DNA from: Cytobacillus purgationiresistens | GTDB lineage: Bacteria; Bacillota; Bacilli; Bacillales; Cytobacillaceae | Assembly (NCBI RefSeq): GCF_030813235.1 | Contig: NZ_JAUSUB010000013.1 | Location: 62,001 to 126,000 of the forward strand | Direction of reading: 5' to 3' | DNA length: 64,000 nucleotides | Shown here: piece by piece, positions 57,092 to 64,000 of the stretch | Numbering within the stretch: the first letter of the stretch is position 1 | Layout of the letters: every line of letters starts with the position of its first letter | Notes under the pieces: model-generated | Databases searched by the model: none | What the model was told of the DNA's origin: nothing | Seen by the model: the letters and a program-made list of their open reading frames with translations, nothing else | Made by a program: the position numbers and the translations under genes

Positions 57092-59026
57092 TTATGACAT
57101 AGCCTTTTTTACAATGTTGCGGTAGTAGCCTATGGTAAACAGAGCGAATACAAGATAGATAACCGTGTAAATCGCCATGGCGATGGATGCCGGAAACGTG
57201 GTGTCCGACCGGATCATAAATGAAGCCGCCTCGATAGCAAAGATCGAATGCAGCATACCGATCGATAGAGGGAGAAGGAACACGATGGCCTGCTTTCGTA
57301 TAATGCCTTTCATGATCATATCCACGTCAAATCCGAGCTGACGCAACGTCTTAAAGCTTTGCTTTTCCTGCTCGGCTTCGGTCATTTGCTTGAAGTACAA
57401 GATGCTGCCGGTTGAGATCAAAAAGACAAGTCCAAGGAAAGCTGCGATGAAAATGAGCAAGCCTGTCGTCTGCAGCACTACTTTGTACTGCGTATAGAAA
57501 TCATACGTTAATCGTTCGTCACTGACGTATTTTGCGTTGTATAGAGAGGAAGCTATGGCGAGCTCTTCCTTGTCAGGAACTTGATACGTTTCAAAGCGAA
57601 TTTTTTTATAATCGGGCGTACCGGCCATTTGTTCTGCGATCTTGTCCATCGTCGCTTCTGACACTAGCAGCTGAGTGCCGGGAGCATTTAAATTCATGAT
57701 GTTCCTTTCCATCAATGTCCTCAATGTATACATAACGGTCTGTCCATGCTGCTCCAGCTCTATTTCGGTTGGATATCGCTTCGACTGCTCATCTAAGTCC
57801 CCGGCAAGTGAGGCCCCAGCATTGTACAAAATGGCTTCTCCATCTGGCGGTATGTTGAGGTCTGCGCCTGTTTGTTTAAGCTGTTCTGCCGGAAGCCATA
57901 ACAAACTTTCTTCAAACTTGCGGGATTCGTCATTCGGATCAAGGATGATGCCCATCGTCAGAACCGCTTCAACGACGTGGTGTTTAACATCGATGCCTTC
58001 CTTCTCCAGCTCCTTCTTGAACGACAGCGCCTCCTGCGGCTCGTTTTCAAACATAAAATCATAAGGGAGATCACGGCGGGTCTCTTGCTCTACGGAGTAG
58101 TAGAAGGAGTAAGCCATGGAAATCATCGTGATGGTCATGGCCGACAACAACGTAATCAAGGTAAGTGAGTTGGCATTTGCTTTCGTATGGTGCATCAGCG
58201 GAGCCATCGACAGGCTGTTTGTTAAGCCCAGGTGTCCATCTTTACGTTTGCGGAACCGGTAAAAGCACCATCTGATCGTAACGCGAAACAATAAGTAAGT
58301 CCCTGCAACGATGGATCCGAGCATCAATAGTGCGTTGAGGAATAACTGTTTATTGATATGACCCGATAATTCATAGCCGTATCCAATCAGCACCAGACCG
58401 AGTAGGGCGAAAATAGCAGATGCCACCGCTTTGGGCGGCTTAGTGAGGTCAGGCCGCTTGTCAGCTTGAAACAGATTCAGAAGGGTGCTGCGATAAACCT
58501 TCAGCATCATCTGAATGGAAGTGATGACGATGATGAGAAGATAGACCATCAACGTTTTAAAAGCCGCTGGTACGGAGAAGCTGATGTCGACAATCCCTTC
58601 TAAGCCGAGCAGATTCAACAAAAACAGGACGAACAGCCTTGAAATCAACGCGCCACAAATGATCGCAGCAAGTAGTGCACCTAAGCCAAGCAGTATATTC
58701 TCGATCATTAGATATCGGGCTACCCAGCCTTTGGAAAGACCAATCAGCTGATATAGTCCGATTTCTCGACTGCGCCGACGCAGGAAAATACCGTTGGCCG
58801 AGATGGTAAAGATCCCAACGATCACAATAAGTATGACTCCCCCAATTTGAAACCCGGCAAAGAAGTCAACGCTCGGATGTGTCATATTCTGAACAGCCTG
58901 ATCGTGCTGTAGTGAGGTGAAGACAAAATACAGGCTCATACTAAAGATCAGCGCAAAGAAGTACAAATAATAATGCTTCACATTTTGCCGCATGCTGCGA
59001 AGCGCTAATTCAAAAACTGTCAACAT
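57092..59026 (-). CDS. BceB-type ABC transporter permease
   Basis: The ATG at 59026 follows TGGGGGGCG and overlaps the ATPase gene by 17 nt. The 644-aa protein starts with helix pairs, has the FtsX-like domain and about ten helices, with a large extracellular domain between helices 7 and 8 (about residues 310-520). That is the hallmark of Bce permeases that sense and remove antimicrobial peptides such as bacitracin. Local GC content is visibly higher than the plasmid average. Its end marks the junction with the aminotransferase fragment. Confidence 0.85.
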   Translation of the reverse strand: MLTVFELALRSMRQNVKHYYLYFFALIFSMSLYFVFTSLQHDQAVQNMTHPSVDFFAGFQIGGVILIVIVGIFTISANGIFLRRRSREIGLYQLIGLSKGWVARYLMIENILLGLGALLAAIICGALISRLFVLFLLNLLGLEGIVDISFSVPAAFKTLMVYLLIIVITSIQMMLKVYRSTLLNLFQADKRPDLTKPPKAVASAIFALLGLVLIGYGYELSGHINKQLFLNALLMLGSIVAGTYLLFRVTIRWCFYRFRKRKDGHLGLTNSLSMAPLMHHTKANANSLTLITLLSAMTITMISMAYSFYYSVEQETRRDLPYDFMFENEPQEALSFKKELEKEGIDVKHHVVEAVLTMGIILDPNDESRKFEESLLWLPAEQLKQTGADLNIPPDGEAILYNAGASLAGDLDEQSKRYPTEIELEQHGQTVMYTLRTLMERNIMNLNAPGTQLLVSEATMDKIAEQMAGTPDYKKIRFETYQVPDKEELAIASSLYNAKYVSDERLTYDFYTQYKVVLQTTGLLIFIAAFLGLVFLISTGSILYFKQMTEAEQEKQSFKTLRQLGFDVDMIMKGIIRKQAIVFLLPLSIGMLHSIFAIEAASFMIRSDTTFPASIAMAIYTVIYLVFALFTIGYYRNIVKKAMS

Positions 59027-59795
59027 GATCGCCCCCCAGTACAGCTTGCACGTCCATAATTTCATTAAAGAAGGCATGTCTTGTTTTATCGCCGCGGTAC
59101 AGCTCGGAATAAATCTTCCCGTCTCTTAAAAACACAACACGGCTGCAATAGCTGGAGGCTACCGGATCATGGGTCACCATGACAACGGTGACGCCTCGCT
59201 GCTGATTCACCTTCTCCATCACGTCCAGTAACGAGGAAGCGGATTTGGAATCCAGTGCACCGGTCGGTTCGTCTGCAAACACGATCGAAGGCTGGTGGAT
59301 CAGAGCGCGCCCGGCAGCTGTCCGTTGTTTCTGGCCTCCTGATAATTCATGCGGATATTTGTGCGACAGTGCTTTAATGTCAAGCACATCGGCGATGGAT
59401 GTGAACTCGCTTTCCGCTTTCCGCCTGCTCATTTTGCTAAGGGAGATGGGCAGCAGTATATTTTCCTTCACTGTCAACGTGTCCAGTAGATTGTAATCCT
59501 GGAAGATGAATCCCAGCTTGTTGCGACGAAAGGCGGAAAGCGCGGTATTACTTAGCTTAGAGATATCTTCGTCATCGATTAAAACCGTTCCGTCCGTTTT
59601 ATAATCAATCGTGGCTAAGACGTTAAGCAATGTCGTCTTGCCTGAGCCGGAAGGGCCCATAATGCCGACAAATTCACTGCGGGTGACGCGTAAATCTATT
59701 CCTTTTAATACATGCTGTGTATTTCCTTTGGTACCAAATGTTTTGTGGACATTTCGTGCTTGTAAAACGGTTTCTCCTACATTCAACTGATTCAT
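59010..59795 (-). CDS. BceA-type ABC transporter ATPase
   Basis: The ATG at 59795 follows GGAGGTACGTT; a start 18 nt earlier precedes that site. The 261-aa protein has Walker A GPSGSGKTTLL, Q-loop, signature LSGGQKQR, Walker B IVFADEPTGALD and the switch His in MVTHDP, matching the MacB/BceA group. It powers the BceB-type permease and would also report transport flux to the sensor kinase. Confidence 0.9.
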   Translation of the reverse strand: MNQLNVGETVLQARNVHKTFGTKGNTQHVLKGIDLRVTRSEFVGIMGPSGSGKTTLLNVLATIDYKTDGTVLIDDEDISKLSNTALSAFRRNKLGFIFQDYNLLDTLTVKENILLPISLSKMSRRKAESEFTSIADVLDIKALSHKYPHELSGGQKQRTAAGRALIHQPSIVFADEPTGALDSKSASSLLDVMEKVNQQRGVTVVMVTHDPVASSYCSRVVFLRDGKIYSELYRGDKTRHAFFNEIMDVQAVLGGDHVDSF

Positions 59796-59835
59796 AACGT
59801 ACCTCCAAATCATAATTGTTGCTTGATGATAGCTT

Positions 59836-59866
59836 TATTATAAAGTTGGATTTTCCGCTTGTCGTA
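59836..59866 (-). promoter_or_regulatory. Probable promoter of the Bce-type transporter
   Basis: On the minus strand ACGACA, 17 bp and TATAAT (about 59842-59837) form a plausible promoter, downstream of the response-regulator box at 59897-59910. Confidence 0.4.
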
Positions 59867-59896
59867 CGTTTTACATGACGATCTGGCAAGACAACG

Positions 59897-59910
59897 TGAC
59901 AATATTGTCA
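59897..59910. promoter_or_regulatory. BceR-like operator TGACA-N4-TGTCA
   Basis: TGACAATATTGTCA is a perfect palindrome with the TnACA-N4-TGTnA plan of BceR boxes. It lies upstream of the transporter promoter, between it and the histidine kinase gene, where BceR-type activators bind. Confidence 0.65.
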
Positions 59911-59931
59911 GGTTCACTATTCCACACCAAA

Positions 59932-59960
59932 AAACAGCCAGGAGCAACCCTGACTGCTTC
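59932..59960 (-). terminator. Terminator of the regulator-kinase unit
   Basis: On the minus strand CAGTCAGG and CTCCTGGCTG pair around GTTG, followed by six T residues, just after the kinase stop. Confidence 0.65.
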
Positions 59961-59970
59961 ATACTGGATA

Positions 59971-61005
59971 TTACTCGCCCGCCCCTCTTCGGACAGCTTC
60001 GAATGCGTTGGGATTGACGAAAATCATTCGCATCACCGTACCTTTCGTTTGACCGGATTGCACTTTGAGGGTAATTCCTAATTTATCTGCAACGGTTTTT
60101 GCAAGATAGAGCCCAAGTCCGGTCGCTGCGTTGTGAATCCTGCCGTTTTCGCCCGTGAAGCCTTTGTCAAAGATACGCGGCAATTCGTGCGGCTGTATTC
60201 CCGGTCCTTCATCGATGACATCCAAAAAGACTTGGCCTGTCTCCGTTACATCCGTCACGATCATAAGTGCCGTATTCGCAGGATTATATTTCACGGCATT
60301 CGTCAACAGTTGCCGAAGGATGAAGCGGCACCATTTTCGGTCTGTAATGGCCTTTACATCCGTTCCTTCGATCCTGACCGCCAGATTTTTTTCCATACAC
60401 CATGGCGCCAGCTCCCGTACTTCTTCCGCGGCAAGGCGCTGTATGGAGGCCAATTCAAGAACATAGTCCGATTCGATCGCGGGCAGACGTGTCATATGCA
60501 GCTGACGGTCGACCAACAAATACACCCGCAACCATTCCGCTTCAATTTTACGTATTTCCGGATCACTTGGCAGGGCTTCCAGGATTAGCTTCATGACGGT
60601 GAGAGGAGTCTTCACCTCATGGATCCATGAGGCCGTGAATTCATTCTCGATCAGTTGATTTTCTTTATAGTCAGAAAGCTTTCGTTTGAACTGAAGGGAG
60701 GCCTCCCGCAAGATGTCGTTGGTCATCTGATCTAGGCCGTCCCCAGGCTCAGGAAGTGTCTCGATCCAGTCTAAGGCCATGTCTTCCTTCAGAGCAGCCA
60801 ACGCGGCGGCATATTTTGTCTCTCTTTTGAAGCGCCATATAAAAAACAGGAGAAAGGACAGAATAAATGAGGCGTTAAAATAAAGGAGAGAAGTAGATGT
60901 GACCTGGATGCCTTGATCAAGCAGGATCAGAGCATTGGCTAAGCCGAGCAAGCCGGCAAACAGTAAAATCCAGCTTTTCCTAGCATCAACGTAACGGATA
61001 AACAT
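59971..61005 (-). CDS. BceS-type intramembrane-sensing histidine kinase
   Basis: A 344-aa kinase with two N-terminal helices (about residues 12-30 and 42-57) and a minimal outside loop, typical of intramembrane sensors. The H-box is FTASWIHEVKTPL (His129); ATP motifs DEGPGIQ and GLGLYLAK follow. It senses the partner transporter rather than the peptide directly in the studied Bce systems. It lies 36 bp after the regulator gene. Confidence 0.9.
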   Translation of the reverse strand: MFIRYVDARKSWILLFAGLLGLANALILLDQGIQVTSTSLLYFNASFILSFLLFFIWRFKRETKYAAALAALKEDMALDWIETLPEPGDGLDQMTNDILREASLQFKRKLSDYKENQLIENEFTASWIHEVKTPLTVMKLILEALPSDPEIRKIEAEWLRVYLLVDRQLHMTRLPAIESDYVLELASIQRLAAEEVRELAPWCMEKNLAVRIEGTDVKAITDRKWCRFILRQLLTNAVKYNPANTALMIVTDVTETGQVFLDVIDEGPGIQPHELPRIFDKGFTGENGRIHNAATGLGLYLAKTVADKLGITLKVQSGQTKGTVMRMIFVNPNAFEAVRRGAGE

Positions 61006-61041
61006 AGCACGGTTCCCCCTATCAGTACATGTTCATAATCT

Positions 61042-61725
61042 CTATAAAGTGATGGCCATATAACCCAGCCCTTTTTTTGTCACAATAGCGTCTGCCAAAT
61101 TGATCGTCTCCAGCTTCTGCCGCAAACGAGTTATATTCGCCGTGAGGGTATTGTCGTTCACGAACTGCTCGTCTTCCCACAGCTTTCGTATCAAGTCATG
61201 GCGCGAGATAATGACATTGTTCGATCTCACGAGCGTGATCAGTATAAAAAATTCGTTTTTTGTTAAATCCACTTCTTTCCCAGCGTTTCGAATTACACCT
61301 CGATTCAAATCAATCAAGGCGCCGTTCCATTCAAGAATATTCGATTGCTCTTCGCCATAAGCATATGTCCTCCGGAGAAAGGCTTGAATTTTGGCATAAA
61401 GCACGTCTGTATGAAACGGCTTCTGGATGAAGTCGTCCGCCCCCATGTTCAGCGCCATGACCATATCCATTGGGTGATCGCGGGAGGAAAGGAAAATAAT
61501 GGGTATTTTGGATACAGCGCGAATCTCGCGACACCAATGAAAACCGTCAAATTTCGGGAGTATGACATCCATGATGACGAGCTGAGGCTGTTGTTCAAGA
61601 AATGAACGCATCACACCTTCAAAATCATCTGGTCTCGTGACCCGGAACGACCAAGCCTCTAGACCTTTCTTCAACGCAGCAAACAAAGCATCATCATCTT
61701 CAACAACAAATATGTTTATCTTCAT
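61042..61725 (-). CDS. BceR-type OmpR-family response regulator
   Basis: A 227-aa protein starting after AGGAGGCTGGCTCG. The receiver domain has acidic residues VVEDDDAL, phosphoacceptor Asp53 (VIMDVILPKFDG) and conserved Lys in IQKPFHT. A winged-helix DNA-binding domain follows (about residues 130-225). It would bind the TGACA-N4-TGTCA site and activate the transporter. It is first in the four-gene module, order regulator, kinase, ATPase, permease. Confidence 0.9.
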   Translation of the reverse strand: MKINIFVVEDDDALFAALKKGLEAWSFRVTRPDDFEGVMRSFLEQQPQLVIMDVILPKFDGFHWCREIRAVSKIPIIFLSSRDHPMDMVMALNMGADDFIQKPFHTDVLYAKIQAFLRRTYAYGEEQSNILEWNGALIDLNRGVIRNAGKEVDLTKNEFFILITLVRSNNVIISRHDLIRKLWEDEQFVNDNTLTANITRLRQKLETINLADAIVTKKGLGYMAITL

Positions 61726-61907
61726 CGAGCCAGCCTCCTAGTGTCGCAAATTTGACTGTTGTAAATAAAATAATTTGAGGTAACAAAGAATTACTCCTCA
61801 TTAATATATCACAGATTAATGTTTCACCTATGGTGGGGGTACGGAAACGATTCGAGGATTGAAGGGTCACTATAGGAAATATTTACTTTTTAATGTGGTT
61901 AGCTTCT

Positions 61908-62323
61908 TTACTTCTTTTCTGCCAATTTTCTGTACAAAGCCGATCTTGACACATTTGTGATTTTACAAATTTTTTTAACAGTCATATTTCTCTCTCTGTA
62001 AAGTTCCACTGCATAGTTAATGCCTTCATGTTTCGAATGATATTTTTTTACCCGCCCCCGATATTTCCCCTCTTTTTTGGCAAGTCCTATTCCTTCACGC
62101 TGACACATTCGAATAAGATCACGTTCTAATTGATTAACGCTTCCCATGACAGTCATTAAAAACTCACTATAGGGATTGTCTTCGGATAAATCTAACCAGG
62201 TATCTTTCAAGGACTTCAAATTTGCCTTCTTTTGCTTGATGTCATCTACCAATTCAAATAAATCTCTTGTGCTCCGGGTAATCCGGGTAAGGTCTGTAAC
62301 AAAAATCGTATCATCTGCCTGTA
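61908..62323 (-). pseudogene. Serine resolvase, C-terminal fragment
   Basis: The frame carries LQADDTIFVTDLTRITRSTRD, the E-helix region (VMGSVNQLERDLIRMCQREG) and a C-terminal helix-turn-helix (MTVKKICKITNVSRSALYRKL) of Tn3-family resolvases. The catalytic N-terminal part is missing, and the open frame enters the miniature element at 62324. Read with the fragment at 301-399 it would make most of one resolvase. Confidence 0.8.
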
Positions 62324-62465
62324 GGGGTAGCGTCACATGCCCATCAAGTTAACAATTAATAATCCCCAAAACGAAAAAAAGAGTTTTTATTTAATAAAGA
62401 AGCTCTGAAAATTTCATTTTGGGGGTAATTCTTTCCTTAGCTTGATGGGTATGCGGCAGGACCCC
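62324..62465. mobile_element. Tn3-type miniature inverted-repeat element, copy 2
   Basis: A 142-bp non-coding element with tips GGGGTAGCGTCACATGCC and (inverted) GGGGTCCTGCCGCATACC, both continuing CATCAAG. Inside are CCCCAAAACGAAAA and TTTCATTTTGGGGG arms. It is the same family as 508-652. It truncates the resolvase fragment on its left. No target duplication is visible. Confidence 0.7.
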
Positions 62466-63056
62466 AAATACTATTTATTTTTAAGTGCATTGGTCAGCAG
62501 CATGAATCACCTATTTGTTGGAATAAATACTCATACTCTAGACAAATTTAGTTAATATAATAATCTTAGGAAGTTCCGAAACTCACTCCCCTTTGGAGCC
62601 AAGGGGTTGGCATGTCTGAATTTATCGTTTATGCAGGGCTTTATTATAACGCTGATGAACTAATATTTCAGACTTATCAGAACCTGACAACCGCATAAAA
62701 GTTGCGATTCTAAAGTAATTTCCTTTTCTCCTTCAGACGTGCGTCCGTATGGCACTAGGTGAATGTAAATATATGGAATTTGATTAAATGTAATTATATA
62801 TTAATATAAGGTAAGAATACAAACGGTGTTATATCAAGGGTTATGAAGGTTTGCGTTAAGCAAAGGATTATGAAGTTAATTAAATACTAAATACGCCTTG
62901 GCGGCTAAGAATTTTTGAAAACTTTTGATCAAACTTTTTTACAAAGCTACAAATATCACTCATTTTTTACTTTTGTAGTATTATTGAACTATAAAGATAG
63001 GGTATCAAACTTTCAAAAGTAAATGAAAATCTAAAATCTTATAAAGGATGAAATAA
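62466..63056. other. Intergenic region without recognised gene
   Basis: About 590 bp. It contains short dyads (for example CCCCTTTGGAGCCAAGGGG near 62588) but no ORF with a credible ribosome binding site on either strand. It could hold the recombination site of the adjacent integrase; no such site was identified. Confidence 0.3.
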
Positions 63057-63101
63057 ATGAAATTTAATCGTATCCTGCAAAGAACCTTGAATGGGTCATA
63101 A
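63057..63101 (+). CDS. 14-codon peptide before a terminator
   Basis: AAAGGATGAAATA precedes ATG and encodes MKFNRILQRTLNGS, ending inside the loop of a strong hairpin. It may be a leader peptide or chance. Confidence 0.25.
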   Translation: MKFNRILQRTLNGS

Positions 63102-63117
63102 CATTCAAGGTTCTTTT
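63080..63117 (+). terminator. Strong hairpin terminator
   Basis: AAGAACCTTGAATG and CATTCAAGGTTCTT form a perfect 14-bp stem followed by TTTTG, between the plus-strand peptide and the convergent integrase. Confidence 0.7.
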
Positions 63118-63171
63118 GTAAATGCCAATCATTAGGGTCTAAATCATCAAGAATAACCTAGTTTCTTCTTA

Positions 63172-64000
63172 TTATATATACTCTCCAAATATCTTAGAAT
63201 CCCACCCGTGAATTGCATGATTTTCCCTTTCAAATATTTTACTTAAATAAATCATAGTTGTCTCTAACTTCTCATGGCCAAGACTTCTGCTAATATCATA
63301 GAGATCCACTCCACTTTTATGAGAAATAATTGCAAATGCATGACGGAAATGGTGGCAAGAGATATTTCTTTCATGAAGTTGGGATTTTTTTATTTCTCTC
63401 GTTAGATAATTAGAAAGATAGCTAGTTTTATATGCTTTACTTGTATTCGTTGTAAACAATGGATCCGACTTTATTGATTGATCAATCTCTTTTAGACCTC
63501 TTGCATACCTAAACATTTTAATACTATTCAATGTTTTTTCTTTAAGTGGGATTTGCCGCTTTTTATTCCCCTTACCAGTTACTACAAGATAAAACCCCTT
63601 GAGACTCGCATCATATTTAAGATCCCCCACAGTTAATTTACATAGCTCTTCATTCCTTAATCCGGTTGTAGTAAAAACATGTATCAAGGCAAAAACAATT
63701 GGATGCTGCCTATTTCTAAAGTAATCAAGCAATTGCTTTACTTCTTCTGCATCTAAATCTTTATTGGGCCGATCATCGTTATGCACAGTGGCTTCTAAAA
63801 AACCTGTATGGAGCGGCTGCTGTATATAGTTGCTTTCTAATAAGAACTTGAGAAAGCTTTTAATAATGTTAGTTTTCCTTGTAATTGTGGCTGCTGAATA
63901 ATTGCCTTTAGTCATTACATGTGGACTACGTGTGACCAGCCACTCCTGGTACCGTCGTATATGTCTGGGAGAGAGTGACTTAAATAGTGATGACTCTATA
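63172..64000 (-). CDS. Tyrosine recombinase (XerD-like integrase), 5' end beyond window
   Basis: The frame stays open from 63915 to the window edge, adding FKSLSPRHIRRYQEWLVTRSP, so the ATG at 63915 is internal and the gene is partial. The N-terminal SAM-like domain is followed by the catalytic domain with Arg in TTGLRNEEL, HHFRHAF (HxxR), LGHEKLETT and the nucleophile Tyr in TMIYLSK. It may resolve plasmid multimers or belong to an integrated element. Confidence 0.85.
   Translation of the reverse strand, partial: IESSLFKSLSPRHIRRYQEWLVTRSPHVMTKGNYSAATITRKTNIIKSFLKFLLESNYIQQPLHTGFLEATVHNDDRPNKDLDAEEVKQLLDYFRNRQHPIVFALIHVFTTTGLRNEELCKLTVGDLKYDASLKGFYLVVTGKGNKKRQIPLKEKTLNSIKMFRYARGLKEIDQSIKSDPLFTTNTSKAYKTSYLSNYLTREIKKSQLHERNISCHHFRHAFAIISHKSGVDLYDISRSLGHEKLETTMIYLSKIFERENHAIHGWDSKIFGEYI

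Noticed and set aside
59875..61605. Several long plus-strand ORFs opposite the Bce module
   Set aside because: They are antisense shadows of well-supported minus-strand genes, caused by the higher GC content.
508..62465. Target-site duplications for the two miniature elements
   Set aside because: Five-base direct repeats were looked for at both ends of both copies and not found, so insertion boundaries rest on the inverted repeats alone.
1..64000. CRISPR arrays, tRNA and rRNA genes
   Set aside because: No regularly spaced direct repeats and no tRNA or rRNA signatures were seen on either strand.

Overview
The window is AT-rich DNA that reads as part of a large plasmid from a Bacillaceae host (Bacillus sensu lato). 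Pointers are a type III (tubulin-like) partition locus, AAGGAGG-type ribosome binding sites, WxL surface proteins, an AbrB remnant and Tn3-family debris. No rRNA, tRNA, CRISPR array or chromosomal housekeeping operon was seen. Functions come from reading motifs by eye; no database search was run.

Layout. 0-0.7 kb: resolvase N-terminal fragment, a palindromic scar and a Tn3-type miniature inverted-repeat element. 0.77-4.5 kb: partition locus on the minus strand (tubR, tubZ, a MerR-like TubY-type regulator, a 31-aa membrane protein) with a repeat-bearing centromere candidate upstream of tubR. 5.2-21.6 kb: transfer-like block, with a replication-relaxation protein, a VirD4-type coupling protein, an S1-domain RNA-binding protein, a second relaxation-like protein, and then a Tad/type IVc-like operon (three degenerate MinD-like ATPases, a CpaB-like protein, a TadA ATPase, a fused TadB/TadC protein and four pseudopilin-like proteins). 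No VirB4 or classical relaxase is in the window. 21.8-26.9 kb: regulator and cell-surface proteins. 27-46.7 kb: accessory leading-region-like genes (ssb, DUF6094-type methyltransferase, large SNF2-like helicase, LPD1 metallopeptidase-like protein, broken ArdC, atypical NarL-like regulator, DUF2325) and a type I toxin-antitoxin candidate. 46.7-51 kb: WxL operon. 51-55.2 kb: decayed genes and small ORFs, ending at a solitary 38-bp Tn3 terminal repeat. 55.4-61.7 kb: carboxylesterase, broken MocR-like aminotransferase, and a visibly GC-richer Bce-type two-component/ABC transporter module. 61.9-64 kb: resolvase C-terminal fragment cut by a second miniature element, then a tyrosine recombinase running off the end.

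The most distinctive feature is regulatory. At least nine transcription units carry a strong intrinsic-terminator-like hairpin with a T-run between promoter and ribosome binding site. In several the T-run ends within about 20 nt of the start codon, leaving no room for a promoter downstream, so expression must pass through the terminator. Four of these leaders (before 27678, 33281, 36036 and 37088) are related along their length: a small GC-bounded hairpin, a GCCYTTGGG terminator arm and a GGGAAAGG box before the start. This looks like a plasmid-wide conditional-termination regulon.
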